A stretch of 64,000 nucleotides of DNA from Bacillota bacterium (GTDB lineage Bacteria > Bacillota > Clostridia > Acetivibrionales > DTU013): positions 7,455-71,454 of the forward strand of contig JAEYRB010000027.1 of NCBI GenBank assembly GCA_023409735.1, read 5' to 3'. The notes under the pieces are model-generated. The model worked only from the letters and a program-made list of their open reading frames with translations. It ran no database searches and was not told the origin of the DNA. The position numbers were made by a program, and so were the translations under genes. Positions 35,703 through 44,966 of the stretch are shown piece by piece; the stretch's first letter is position 1, and each line of letters begins with the position of its first letter.

Positions 35703-36061
35703 TGAAGAAGCGTCCGGGAGTAATTACACAAATGACAGTCAGGCAGTTTTTCAAAAAGCCTGCTACAATTGCTTATCCTAAAGGCGATTTAGATATTTCA
35801 GATAAATATAGAGGAAAGATTTTATATGATCCCACAAATTGTACTGGCTGCGGGCTTTGTATGAGAGATTGTCCTGCCGGTGCCATAACGATAGTAAATG
35901 AAGGGACAAAGGAAGATAAAAAGATGAAGGCTGTGCTTAATGTAGGACATTGTATTTTCTGCTGCCAGTGCGTGGATTCCTGCATGAAGAAGTGTATCTC
36001 TTTCAGTCAGGATATTGGACTTTCCAGTCTTAACAAGGATGATTTGACAAAGAGGCTCTGA
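35699..36061 (+). CDS. Membrane-bound hydrogenase ferredoxin-like subunit (NuoI/EchF-like)
   Basis: 120 residues. Two [4Fe-4S] motifs: CTGCGLCMRDCP near residue 43 and CIFCCQCVDSC near 82. It carries electrons from soluble ferredoxin to the small subunit. The second motif ends MKKC in place of the usual CP, a mild variation that also brings an extra cysteine. The stop shares a base with the next ATG (TGATG), so translation is coupled. Confidence 0.92.
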   Translation: MMKKRPGVITQMTVRQFFKKPATIAYPKGDLDISDKYRGKILYDPTNCTGCGLCMRDCPAGAITIVNEGTKEDKKMKAVLNVGHCIFCCQCVDSCMKKCISFSQDIGLSSLNKDDLTKRL

Positions 36062-36549
36062 TGGACATTCATGATTTCCTGGAAAATACTATAAAACCGG
36101 GCTTGAAATATGCTGTAATGGGCGTAGGATCTGAGCTTCGCTCAGACGACTGTGCCGGCATGCATTTTATCAGTTATATAAGCCGGAAGCTTAAGAGGGA
36201 TGACGTTCTTTTTATTGCAGGGTCGACAGCACCTGAGAATTTCACCGGTGTCATCAAGAATTTTGCACCTGACATACTGTTCATCATAGATGCAGCTCAT
36301 ATGGGGGTCAAACCGGGTGATGTTAGAGTAATTCCTACGTCTGATATAGGAGGAGTATCCTTTTCCACCCACATGCTCCCGCTTTCTGTAATACTTAGAT
36401 ATATAGAGGCTGAGGCAGGCTGTGAAGCAAAATTTATAGGAATTCAGCCTGCTTCTACAGAGCAGGGGCTTAGTATGTGCGATGAAGTTAAGGCGGGTAC
36501 CGAGTGTCTGGCAGAGGAGTTTATAGTGGCCTTTGAACGCGTAGGATAA
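36061..36549 (+). CDS. Hydrogenase maturation endopeptidase (HycI family)
   Basis: 162 residues. Conserved features: GVGSELRSDDCAG near residue 20 with the metal-binding acidic residue, IDAAHMGVKPGDVR near 76 with the second Asp, and STHMLPLS near 101 with the His ligand. HycI-type proteases cleave the large-subunit tail once nickel is in place. The large subunit at 33506 has such a tail. The gene is the last of the operon and overlaps the ferredoxin-like gene by one base. Confidence 0.93.
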   Translation: MDIHDFLENTIKPGLKYAVMGVGSELRSDDCAGMHFISYISRKLKRDDVLFIAGSTAPENFTGVIKNFAPDILFIIDAAHMGVKPGDVRVIPTSDIGGVSFSTHMLPLSVILRYIEAEAGCEAKFIGIQPASTEQGLSMCDEVKAGTECLAEEFIVAFERVG

Positions 36550-36885
36550 AGGCTGACCTTTACTGATGCTGAAGTATTGCTGCAAGGCTCACAAATACAT
36601 CAAGGTAAACTTATTATTCGATTTAGATTGGCTCAACTGTTGTATCGAAACAATTCACATCTAACTAAATATGACCAATTCACCATTTACAATTTGACTA
36701 GTTACATAAATTAGTGATATCATCTTCATAAGCTAAATGTAAAAACATGGATTATATAACAGAGAATTAATTTAATAGAACAATAATATAATCTGTAAAA
36801 ACATTAAAATTAGTGAGAGCAAATATGGTAACCCCACCATTTTGGACTTTTAGCGAATATCCACCTGAAGATAATACCGTGCATT
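36550..36885. other. Intergenic region between hydrogenase operon and proA
   Basis: AT-rich, no terminator of standard form. A plus-strand promoter-like TTGACT with TATCAT at 18 bases lies around 36697-36726, followed by the small frame at 36825. Otherwise nothing recognisable. Confidence 0.35.
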
Positions 36886-36908
36886 TTACAGCGGGAATTC
36901 CTTATTAA
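36825..36908 (+). CDS. Possible 27-residue peptide
   Basis: ATG at 36825, stop 36906-36908. The product MVTPPFWTFSEYPPEDNTVH plus FTAGIPY is rich in Pro and aromatic residues and looks more protein-like than chance translation. A weak GAGAG precedes it, and a promoter-like pair lies ~100 bases upstream. It overlaps the end of proA on the other strand. It could be the remnant of a larger gene. No family recognised. Confidence 0.22.
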   Translation: MVTPPFWTFSEYPPEDNTVHFTAGIPY

Positions 36909-38181
36909 GCGGCTTGTGCTTGAAGCTGCTTTTCTTTTCTGCATAATCGGCAACAATTTGCCCGCTGCCTATAAGCTTATACTTGTAAATTACAAGCCCT
37001 TCGAGACCGACAGGACCTCTGGCATGGAGTTTGCCTGTGCTTATGCCGACTTCGGCGCCAAAACCGTACTTGAAGCCGTCGCTGAACCTTGTTGAGCAGT
37101 TCCAGAATACATCGCCTGAATCAACTAAGGACATGAATCTTGCTGCGTTATCACTGTCGGAGGTCACTATTGTATCTGTGTGGCCTGATCCATAGGTGTT
37201 TATATGGTCGATTGCTTCGTCAAGGTTATCAACTATTTTAACCGAAAGCTTATAATCCAGATATTCAGTAGCCCAATCCATATCTGTGGCCGGTTTGGCA
37301 TCAACTATTGAAAGTGTATTGTCGCAGCCGAACAGCTCTACTTTTTTTTCATCAGCAACTTTTTTAAATAATGGAAGAAAAGCAGCTGCTATATCCTTAT
37401 GAACAAGGAGAGTTTCTGTTGCGTTACATACTGCCACATACTGTGTCTTAGAGTCAATTGCTATTCTAACAGCCATATCCAGATCAGCAGATGAGTCTAT
37501 ATAGCAGTGACATATGCCGTCAGCATGTCCCATTACTGGAATATTGGTGTTATTCATAATATATTTCACAAATTCGTTGGATCCTCTTGGAATAATAAGG
37601 TCAACACTCTTATCCTGCTTTAGAAGCTCATTTATATCAGAACGAGTCTCAAGAAGCGCACACCAGCCCTCGGGCATTCCTGATGCTTCCGATGCAGATA
37701 TAATGAGATCTGCGAGTACTCTGTTTGTCTCGCGGGCTTCTGAGCCTCCTTTGAGAAGTACGCCATTGCCGCTTTTTAGGCATAGTGTGGATATCTGAAC
37801 CAGGGCATCAGGCCGCGATTCGAAGATAATACCGACTACGCCTATAGGGCAAGTGACCTTGTATAGCTCCAAACCCTCGTCAAGCTCTGTGGAAAGCAGT
37901 GTTCTGCCTACCGGATCAGCAAGCTTAGCAAGGCTGTTGATCCCATCTATAACATCCTGAAGCTTCCCCTCGTCAAATTTGAGCCTCTTGAGTAAAGGCG
38001 ACGGCAGCTTTTCAGCCTCGCTGCGTCTGAGATCTTCTTCGTTTGCTCTGAAGATATCATCTTTATGTGATTGAAGCATTTCAGCTATATTCAAAAGAGC
38101 GGCGTTCTTCTTATCGCTGCTTGCAGCTGCAAGCTTAAGTGAAGCCGATCTAATCTTTATACAGGTTTCTTTAACGCTCAT
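36886..38181 (-). CDS. proA: Gamma-glutamyl phosphate reductase (proline synthesis)
   Basis: 431 residues from ATG 38181 with AGAGGTATATT upstream (a TTG directly before it is also open). Aldehyde-dehydrogenase-like fold; the catalytic Cys is in QYVAVCNATETLLVHKD near residue 255; LKGGSEARETN near 145 and the C-terminal ARGPVGLEGLVIYKY are family signatures. It reduces gamma-glutamyl phosphate to the semialdehyde. Its partner proB is 6.8 kb away on the opposite strand, an unusual arrangement since the pair is normally an operon. Confidence 0.96.
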   Translation of the reverse strand: MSVKETCIKIRSASLKLAAASSDKKNAALLNIAEMLQSHKDDIFRANEEDLRRSEAEKLPSPLLKRLKFDEGKLQDVIDGINSLAKLADPVGRTLLSTELDEGLELYKVTCPIGVVGIIFESRPDALVQISTLCLKSGNGVLLKGGSEARETNRVLADLIISASEASGMPEGWCALLETRSDINELLKQDKSVDLIIPRGSNEFVKYIMNNTNIPVMGHADGICHCYIDSSADLDMAVRIAIDSKTQYVAVCNATETLLVHKDIAAAFLPLFKKVADEKKVELFGCDNTLSIVDAKPATDMDWATEYLDYKLSVKIVDNLDEAIDHINTYGSGHTDTIVTSDSDNAARFMSLVDSGDVFWNCSTRFSDGFKYGFGAEVGISTGKLHARGPVGLEGLVIYKYKLIGSGQIVADYAEKKSSFKHKPLNKEFPL

Positions 38182-38673
38182 CAATATACCTCTTGGATTA
38201 CATATTGTATGTTATGTACTTTTTGTAATTTTACTTATGGTATTTGGTTACTTGCTGCCGCAAAATTGTAATAAAAACAAGAAAATAATTTTATATTACG
38301 GCTAGTACATTCGTCGGGTTGCGGGCGAAAGCCCACGTTATATGAAAATTAATCCCTATATCCCTTACTATTACTGCACATTATTATATCAGATGATATC
38401 TGGCGCTGCAATGTTTAAAAAGTAAACTGTGTGCAGCGAAAATGCATGCAGAAGGGGTATGGGTAAGAGTATAGGACATGAGTATAGTACTAAGTATGAC
38501 ATTCTTTACTCTCCATTAGTATAGGGAAAATTTCGCAGGCCTCTGTTTTACTAACTAGTTGAGAATTAAAGTATAGAACAGTATGCTTGTATATGCTTGC
38601 AAACACCTATTGTGAATATAATGTAAAATGTTGTATACTATTTCCATATAGACTTATTATTGGGTGGTGCCAC
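38182..38673. other. Divergent intergenic region between proA and the response regulator
   Basis: No gene seen. It holds a compact GGGC-GAAA-GCCC hairpin near 38327-38338. No T-box specifier or AGGGTGGNACC motif was found, so proA does not show tRNA-dependent control here. An upstream extension of the response-regulator frame reaches 38587 but lacks a ribosome site. Confidence 0.4.
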
Positions 38674-39558
38674 ATGACAAAAATTGTTATCGTGGATGAT
38701 GAGTTAATAATCAGAGAGGGTTTACGTTCTATTACATGGCAGAAATATGGAATAGAGCTTAAGGGCCTTGCTTCAAACGGTATGGAAGCACTCACAATGA
38801 TTGAGAAGGTGATGCCGGAAATACTTCTTACTGATATCCGTATGCCCGGAATAGATGGCTTACAGCTCATTAAAGAAGCGAAAAAATTTGTTCCTAATTT
38901 AAAGGCAATTCTGCTTACAGGATATCAGGATTTCGAATACGCATATTCAGCCATACACCTTGGGGCAATAAGCTACATATTAAAGCCCTCTGACCCTAAT
39001 GAAATAATTGGAGCTATTATGAAAGCAAAGGCGCTGGTCGATGCTGAGGAAATTGATAAGCATGAAAGGGCTGAAACAAGAAGGCAGATTGACAGCATGC
39101 AGGGTATAGTGCGCAATCTAATGCTTACAGATGATATAAGAAAAAATGTAACAGACGAAGTACAGAGTACGGAGATCAAATATGAAGAATGTGTCGGCAG
39201 CGAATGCATTGCTGTTGACAACGATATAGTCAGGAAGGTTCTTAATTATATTGAAACCTACTATATGGAAGACATAACGCTGATCACTGCATCAGAACAT
39301 GTATACATAAATCCTGTATATTTAAGCCGATTGTTTAAAAAGGAAACAGGTGAGAATTTCGTTGATTTACTCACGCGCATAAGACTGAGAAAGGCGTGTG
39401 AAATGCTCTGCGACTGCAGATTCAAGACGTATGAGGTGTCGGAAAAGGTAGGAATCAAGGATGCCGGGTACTTCAGCCAGGTATTTAAAAAATATTTTGG
39501 AATGACACCTACAGAATACAGGGATAAGATCATGTCCGATAAGAGGCGTAGAATATGA
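38674..39558 (+). CDS. YesN-type response regulator (REC + AraC helix-turn-helix)
   Basis: 294 residues from ATG 38674, chosen because the receiver domain starts at once (MTKIVIVDDELIIREGL) and GGGTGGTG lies upstream. Receiver domain 1-120 with Asp8/Asp9, phospho-acceptor Asp54 (LLTDIRMPG) and Lys near 104; a linker; AraC-type DNA-binding domain about 190-290 with VSEKVGIKDAGYFSQVFKK. It works with the histidine kinase whose ATG overlaps its stop, and very likely activates the sugar importer downstream. Confidence 0.93.
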   Translation: MTKIVIVDDELIIREGLRSITWQKYGIELKGLASNGMEALTMIEKVMPEILLTDIRMPGIDGLQLIKEAKKFVPNLKAILLTGYQDFEYAYSAIHLGAISYILKPSDPNEIIGAIMKAKALVDAEEIDKHERAETRRQIDSMQGIVRNLMLTDDIRKNVTDEVQSTEIKYEECVGSECIAVDNDIVRKVLNYIETYYMEDITLITASEHVYINPVYLSRLFKKETGENFVDLLTRIRLRKACEMLCDCRFKTYEVSEKVGIKDAGYFSQVFKKYFGMTPTEYRDKIMSDKRRRI

Positions 39559-41381
39559 AAATACTAAGAGATATGCCCATAAGAAATAAGCTTCTCCTGT
39601 CTTTTTTAGTACTGATAATTCTCCCTGTTGTCAGTATAGGGAGCTTATCATTTTATACCTCTAAGGGTATTCTGAAACAGAAAACTGAGCAATATGCTAA
39701 AGATATACTAATGGAGACCGGGCAGAACGTAGAAGTTAAGCTCCGCGAGGTAGAACGGCTCTCATTTCAGATATTATCAAACGATACTATACAGCAGTTT
39801 TTAATAAGATCAGACAGCAGCATCAATGACGAAATAGAGAAAATACTTATTGAAAAGGCTATCGACAATCAACTAAAGAGCTTGCTTTCAACAGATGCTA
39901 ATATAGCTTCGATTCAGGTGATTTCTCTTTCAGGTACAGTTTATAATGTTAATCCTGCATCGGTTAGCGTAAGGGCTGATAATGAGATGATGAAACAGGT
40001 GAAAAATGGCTACGGAGGAACCATATGGTTTGAAACAGATCCAGTAAGCAAAACAATTGCTATGGGTAGGGTAATAAACAGCATAGTAAGTCAGGAGGCT
40101 ATCGGCTATATTTTTGTTTATCTAAAAGAAAGCTCTCTTTATAACATTTACAATAAAACAGAGTTATTCAGAAACGGTGACTTCATAATCTCAGATAATG
40201 AGGGAAGAATTGTGTCCTGCGGAGATAAAAGTCTGCTCAATAAAAAAATGGAAAATGCTATGCTGGACGTCACGGTAAACAGTTTGGCAGAAAGCTTTAT
40301 TACAAAGTATGTGAACGGCAGGATGAACTATATTGTTTCAAGTCCGATTAATAATAGAAAGTGGAAAATAGTAGCGACAATACCAACAGAACAATATGAA
40401 GGCGATATTATCAGACTTAAGGATATAACAATTGTCATATGCTTGATATGCTGCTTTTTAGCTATGATGATCTCTCTGCGGCTCGCAAACAGCATCTCTA
40501 AACCGCTTAGAAATCTATCGGCATTGATGGGTAAGGTAGGTGAAGGTGATTTTAGTGTATCCATCAATGATGATTCCGTGGATGAGGTGGGTAATCTTAG
40601 CAGACATTTTAATAAAATGGTGGCTCAGGTACAAAAGCTCATACAGGAGGTATACAGGGAGCAGTATCTTAAGCAGAAGGCAGAACTAAAGTCACTCAGG
40701 ATGCAGATAAACCCGCATTTTTTATACAATACACTTGAATCCATAAACTGGATGGCAAGAATAAAAAAGGTTCCTGAGATAGGTGAGATGGTTAAGGCGC
40801 TTGGTGACCTAATGCGAGTAAGCATAAACGGAGATGACTTTATAACTCTGGAGGATGAGCTTAAAAACATTACCAATTATTTGAAAATACAAAAATTCAG
40901 GTATGGAAACAGATTTGAATCCATTATCAATATTGATGAGAGCTTACGAAAGATTATGATACCAAAGCTGACACTTCAGCCTATTGTTGAGAATGCTATT
41001 GTACATGGTCTTGAAGGAAAAATTGAGAATGGGTGTCTGGAAATTATCTGCTCAATGTCAGGTGACAATATAAATATTATTGTACGTGACGATGGAATTG
41101 GAATGACTGAAGAAATTACCGCTATGCTCAACAGCCTATTTCAGCCTCAGTGCCATGGGGAAAGCAGGGATAATGAAGCGGCCTCACTGGATGTGAGAAG
41201 TGATGCTGAATCTATCGGAGAACAGCATACTCATATCGGGCTCATTAATGTTGACCGCAGGATCAAGCTCTATTACGGACAGGAGTATGGAATTTATGTA
41301 ACCTCTGATCTGGGAAACGGTACAAGTGTAAGTGTTACAATTCCTACAAGGCAGAATTATTACGAAGATAGCCAAAGATAA
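39555..41381 (+). CDS. YesM-type sensor histidine kinase
   Basis: 608 residues. Transmembrane helices at about 13-35 and 288-310 frame an extracytoplasmic Cache-like sensor. A HAMP domain follows (ISKPLRNLSALMGKVGEGDF), then the His_kinase motif LRMQINPHFLYNTLE with the phospho-His near 388, and an HATPase domain with IVENAIVHGLEG and DDGIGM. Architecture and length match the YesM/LytS class that senses sugars or binding proteins at the surface. The start overlaps the regulator stop in ATGA. Confidence 0.94.
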   Translation: MKILRDMPIRNKLLLSFLVLIILPVVSIGSLSFYTSKGILKQKTEQYAKDILMETGQNVEVKLREVERLSFQILSNDTIQQFLIRSDSSINDEIEKILIEKAIDNQLKSLLSTDANIASIQVISLSGTVYNVNPASVSVRADNEMMKQVKNGYGGTIWFETDPVSKTIAMGRVINSIVSQEAIGYIFVYLKESSLYNIYNKTELFRNGDFIISDNEGRIVSCGDKSLLNKKMENAMLDVTVNSLAESFITKYVNGRMNYIVSSPINNRKWKIVATIPTEQYEGDIIRLKDITIVICLICCFLAMMISLRLANSISKPLRNLSALMGKVGEGDFSVSINDDSVDEVGNLSRHFNKMVAQVQKLIQEVYREQYLKQKAELKSLRMQINPHFLYNTLESINWMARIKKVPEIGEMVKALGDLMRVSINGDDFITLEDELKNITNYLKIQKFRYGNRFESIINIDESLRKIMIPKLTLQPIVENAIVHGLEGKIENGCLEIICSMSGDNINIIVRDDGIGMTEEITAMLNSLFQPQCHGESRDNEAASLDVRSDAESIGEQHTHIGLINVDRRIKLYYGQEYGIYVTSDLGNGTSVSVTIPTRQNYYEDSQR

Positions 41382-41514
41382 TAGCCTCATTCACAGTGCG
41401 AAAATTTACTAAAGTTAAATTATTTATATAAAAAGTAGATATTCTCACATTACTAAAAAAATCATCTAATTTATAATAATTATATAAAAATTGTATATTT
41501 GAGGAGGAAACACA

Positions 41515-42864
41515 ATGAAAAGATTAACGGCTCTTTTTCTCTGTATTTGTATGATGTTAACTCTCATACTTACCGGCTGCGGTGACAAGGCTGCTGGACC
41601 GGCCGAAAGCACTCCGGCTGAAAAGACTGATACTACACCGGCTGCAACTCCTGAAGCCGAGCCAGCTGAACCGGCTGAAAAGGTTGATGTAAAGGTTTCC
41701 TGCTGGGGAATTGAAACTGATACTAATTCAGTTATAATCAAGGATGCTGTGGAACTTTATAATAAGAATAACACAGTAAATGCTACTGCAACTGTTGAGT
41801 TTACAGAACAGGAACAGTATAAGACTAAGATCGCTACTGAAATGGCTGCAAACCAAGCGCCTGATGTATTTAATACTTGGGCTGCAGGTTTCCTTAAGCC
41901 GTTCGTAAAAGCAGGTAAGGTATATGACCTTACTGATAAGCTTGAAAAGGATGCTGATTGGAAGGGAAGATACATACCCGGAGTATACAACTCACTTTCA
42001 TTTGATGGTAAGGTTTATGCTCTGCCTACTACTCAGACTGTTGGCATAGTATTCTATAACAAGGAGATCTTCCAGAAATACAACCTCTCTGAACCTAAAA
42101 CATATGACGAACTTAAAAATATAATCAAGGTCCTCAATGAAAACAAAATTGTACCATTCGCATTTGGCAACAAGGCTCCATGGGTAGGCGCTATGTTAGC
42201 TGAGATGGTTGTTAACCGTGTTGGCGGATCTGCACCTTATGATAATGTTTACAATGGAACAGGAACATGGAATGATCCAGCATTTATTGAAGCAGGAAAG
42301 GTCATCGCTGAGCTTGTTAACCTGAAGGCTTTCCCGGATGGCTTCAATGCTATTGAAAATGATGCTATACGCGCAGACTTTATAGCAGGTAAATATGGAA
42401 TGCATGTCATGGGCAGCTGGGCAATTCAGCAGATGTATGGCGACATGAAGGATAATCTCGGTGTATTCAAGTTCCCTGAAATCACCGGTGGTAAAGGAAG
42501 TGCTGACAGCTGGGTAGGACAGCCTGACCAGAGCTTCGCTATTGCTGCTAATACACAGGTTGCTGACCAGGCAGCTGAATTTATTAAGACTATCTCTGAT
42601 CCAGAAATTCAGATCAAGCTCAACGTCGCAGGTAACCTGATACCTACAAATGCTGTAGCACCGGCTGATCAGGTTAATCCTCTGGCAGGTCAGGTTGGTG
42701 GTCTTCTCAAGGATATGAAAGAACTATTCGTATTCTATGATGTAGGCTTAGGCGCAACAATAGGTAATGAATTCAATAATGCTATACAGGCTATTACAGC
42801 TGGTAAGGATCCAGCAGCGGCATTTGCTGATCTTCAGAAATTCACGGAACAGAACAAAGAATAA
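41515..42864 (+). CDS. Carbohydrate ABC transporter substrate-binding lipoprotein
   Basis: 449 residues. Lipoprotein signal with the lipobox LTGC at Cys22, a Pro/Glu/Thr-rich spacer (about 28-52), then the family 1 (MalE-like) solute-binding fold: VKVSCWGIET, MAANQAPDVFNTW near 115, KVYALPTTQTVGIVFYN near 165, GSWAIQQM near 300. GAGGAGG precedes the ATG. The transported sugar cannot be named. It is followed by a hairpin and two permeases; no ATPase is encoded here, so a shared MsmX-type ATPase is likely. Confidence 0.93.
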   Translation: MKRLTALFLCICMMLTLILTGCGDKAAGPAESTPAEKTDTTPAATPEAEPAEPAEKVDVKVSCWGIETDTNSVIIKDAVELYNKNNTVNATATVEFTEQEQYKTKIATEMAANQAPDVFNTWAAGFLKPFVKAGKVYDLTDKLEKDADWKGRYIPGVYNSLSFDGKVYALPTTQTVGIVFYNKEIFQKYNLSEPKTYDELKNIIKVLNENKIVPFAFGNKAPWVGAMLAEMVVNRVGGSAPYDNVYNGTGTWNDPAFIEAGKVIAELVNLKAFPDGFNAIENDAIRADFIAGKYGMHVMGSWAIQQMYGDMKDNLGVFKFPEITGGKGSADSWVGQPDQSFAIAANTQVADQAAEFIKTISDPEIQIKLNVAGNLIPTNAVAPADQVNPLAGQVGGLLKDMKELFVFYDVGLGATIGNEFNNAIQAITAGKDPAAAFADLQKFTEQNKE

Positions 42865-42876
42865 TTTAAGTATTCA

Positions 42877-42901
42877 GGCAGCCGGGTAATTCCCGGCTGC
42901 C
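42877..42901 (+). terminator. Intra-operon hairpin after the binding-protein gene
   Basis: GGCAGCCGGG-TAATT-CCCGGCTGCC, a perfect ten-pair stem followed by ATAAATTTTTG. It probably acts as a partial terminator or 3' stabiliser that keeps binding-protein mRNA above permease mRNA. Confidence 0.8.
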
Positions 42902-42993
42902 ATAAATTTTTGTTAATTGCGTTGCCTAAAGGGCTAATTATTTTTTATTCTAGTGCCCGACATCAAGGAATTGTTGCAAGGAGATTAGAACCC

Positions 42994-43872
42994 ATGAATA
43001 AAAGTAAAAAGTCGATATTTTTATTTCTGTTGCCGGCTTTGGTTATATATCTAAGTGTTGTTGCTTTGCCTGTTTTCAGTACAGCATACAACAGCTTTTT
43101 TAAATGGAACCTGGTTGACACAAAAAAGTATGTCGGCATCAAAAATTTTATACAATTGTTTACTATAGATAGTATTTTTAAAACAAGCCTGACCAATACC
43201 TTGCTCCTGCTAGTGCTTTCAATTCTCATACAGGTGCCGGGTGCTATTGCACTTGCCCTTGCTATCACGCGTACTGTAAAGGGCAGCAGGTATTATAAGA
43301 CGGTTTATTTTATGCCAAACATATTGGCCAGTGTTGCTGTTGGTCTGCTGTGGTCATTTGTTTACAACCCAGAGTTTGGTATTATTAACCGCTTGTTAGG
43401 AGCTGTGGGCCTGGAGAGTGCTAAAGGTTTATGGCTTGCTGATCAAAAGGCTGTGCTGCCTTGTATAATGGTGGTTATTTGTTGGCAGTTTATAGGGTAC
43501 CACATGATAATTTATCTTGCAGCCATAGAGAACATACCTCAAAGCCTGATCGAGATTGCAACCATCGATGGCGCCAATACAAGGCAGAGGATATTTCACA
43601 TAATATTGCCGCTCATAAAGCCTATTATAAGAATAGATACAGTACTTATAGCAACAGGCTCTCTTCGTTATTTTGACCTTATTTATGTAATGTCAAATGG
43701 AGGACCAAGTCACTCCAGTGAAGTTATGGCTTTATATATGTATTATAAGTCCTTCAGAGATATGCAGTATGGCTACGGCAGCTCCATTGCGTTAGTTTTG
43801 CTTATCATGTGCCTGGCTGTTACAGTAATACTGAATAAACTGCTTAAATCGGAAGATGTTCAATTTTATTAA
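42994..43872 (+). CDS. Carbohydrate ABC transporter permease 1 (MalF/UgpA type)
   Basis: 292 residues from ATG 42994 with AAGGAGATTAG upstream; an open frame 28 codons longer lacks a ribosome site and would run into the hairpin. Six helices; EAA loop IEIATIDGANTRQRIFHIILP near residue 190. Opening KKSIFLFLLPALVIYLSVVALP is typical. It forms the channel with the next gene. Confidence 0.93.
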   Translation: MNKSKKSIFLFLLPALVIYLSVVALPVFSTAYNSFFKWNLVDTKKYVGIKNFIQLFTIDSIFKTSLTNTLLLLVLSILIQVPGAIALALAITRTVKGSRYYKTVYFMPNILASVAVGLLWSFVYNPEFGIINRLLGAVGLESAKGLWLADQKAVLPCIMVVICWQFIGYHMIIYLAAIENIPQSLIEIATIDGANTRQRIFHIILPLIKPIIRIDTVLIATGSLRYFDLIYVMSNGGPSHSSEVMALYMYYKSFRDMQYGYGSSIALVLLIMCLAVTVILNKLLKSEDVQFY

Positions 43873-43916
43873 TAACGTCATGCATACAGCCGCAAGACGT
43901 GTTGAAGGAGAGATAA

Positions 43917-44798
43917 GTGTTCATGGCTGATTTGGAGATTCAAGCGAAAAACGCGAGCATATTGCAGAGTAATAAAAAGATTTCGGTATCAAAAATAGTA
44001 TTAAATACTATTTTATCATTAATATCTATAGTATATATTTATCCATTGATATGGCTTATTCTTAATTCAGTAAAGACAGATGCTGAAATGTTCGCAGATC
44101 CGTGGTCTGTCGGCCATTCCTTCCGTCTGGAGAATTATTTAACAGCGTGGACATCAGGCAAGATCGGAATAAGCTTTTTTAATTCAACGGTAGTAGCTCT
44201 GATAACAGTGGGTGTTACTATCATTGTGTCAGCAATGGCCGCATTTGCGTTTAAAAGGTTTAAGTGGAAGTATTCTGATCTTGTATTGGGAATTTTCCTT
44301 ATAGGTGTCATGATACCTATTCATTCAACGCTGATACCGCTTTATATGACCTTTAGTAAAATTGGTTTATTGAATAAATATATATCATTGATTTTACCGT
44401 ATGTGGCATTTGCACTGCCTACGTCAATTTTCATACTAAGTGGTTTTATGGCTTCATTCCCTAAGGAAGTAGAGGAAGCGGCCATTATGGATGGGTGCAG
44501 TGTATGGATAATTTTCTGGAAGATCATAATGCCATTATCAAAGCCATCGATAGCTACCATATCTATATTCAATTTCGTTAATGCATGGAATGAGTTGATG
44601 TTTTCATTGATTTTCTTTACTGATCCTAACAAGATGACTCTTCCTGTAAGCCTTACGCGCTTCAGAGGGCAATATTCATCAAGCTGGACAGTACAGTTGG
44701 CAGCTGTTGTTATTATGGTAATACCAAGCTTAATAGTATACTTCTTCCTGAATGATAAAATTATTAAGAGTCTTACTATTGGCGCAGTAAAAGGTTAG
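43917..44798 (+). CDS. Carbohydrate ABC transporter permease 2 (MalG/UgpE type)
   Basis: 293 residues. GTG 43917 has AAGGAG six bases upstream; ATG two codons later is the alternative. Six helices and EAA loop VEEAAIMDGCSVWIIFWKIIMP near residue 185, ending in the usual NDKIIKSLTIGAVKG. Partner of permease 1. A strong terminator follows. Confidence 0.94.
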   Translation: MFMADLEIQAKNASILQSNKKISVSKIVLNTILSLISIVYIYPLIWLILNSVKTDAEMFADPWSVGHSFRLENYLTAWTSGKIGISFFNSTVVALITVGVTIIVSAMAAFAFKRFKWKYSDLVLGIFLIGVMIPIHSTLIPLYMTFSKIGLLNKYISLILPYVAFALPTSIFILSGFMASFPKEVEEAAIMDGCSVWIIFWKIIMPLSKPSIATISIFNFVNAWNELMFSLIFFTDPNKMTLPVSLTRFRGQYSSSWTVQLAAVVIMVIPSLIVYFFLNDKIIKSLTIGAVKG

Positions 44799-44844
44799 CG
44801 CCTATATAACTCTGGTTTATTTCATCTGAAATGATGTTTGCATT

Positions 44845-44885
44845 GAGGCTGTCGCATAAGAAAATTTGTGCGCAGCCTCTTTTTA
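44845..44885 (+). terminator. Rho-independent terminator of the sugar transporter operon
   Basis: GAGGCTG plus CGCA pairs with TGCG plus CAGCCTC (11 pairs, one bulged T), followed by TTTTTAT. Confidence 0.9.
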
Positions 44886-44899
44886 TGTGTCGACAGTGA

Positions 44900-44928
44900 T
44901 TTACGTTTATTTATCTATAATGTATAAT
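44900..44928 (+). promoter_or_regulatory. Sigma-A promoter of proB
   Basis: TTTACG (44900-44905), 17 bases, perfect TATAAT (44923-44928), about 38 bases before the start codon region. Confidence 0.65.
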
Positions 44929-44966
44929 GGTAAGTACTTTTTAGGATCAGTGTTTGTGAATAGGAG

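Noticed and set aside
26595..36061. A NADH:quinone oxidoreductase (nuo) operon
   Set aside because: No NuoE, F or G genes, and the large subunit carries CGIC and CYSC nickel motifs while the small subunit has CNGC, so this is a hydrogenase.
38182..38586. A proline T-box upstream of proA
   Set aside because: No AGGGTGGNACC box and no specifier stem; only a small GNRA hairpin is present.
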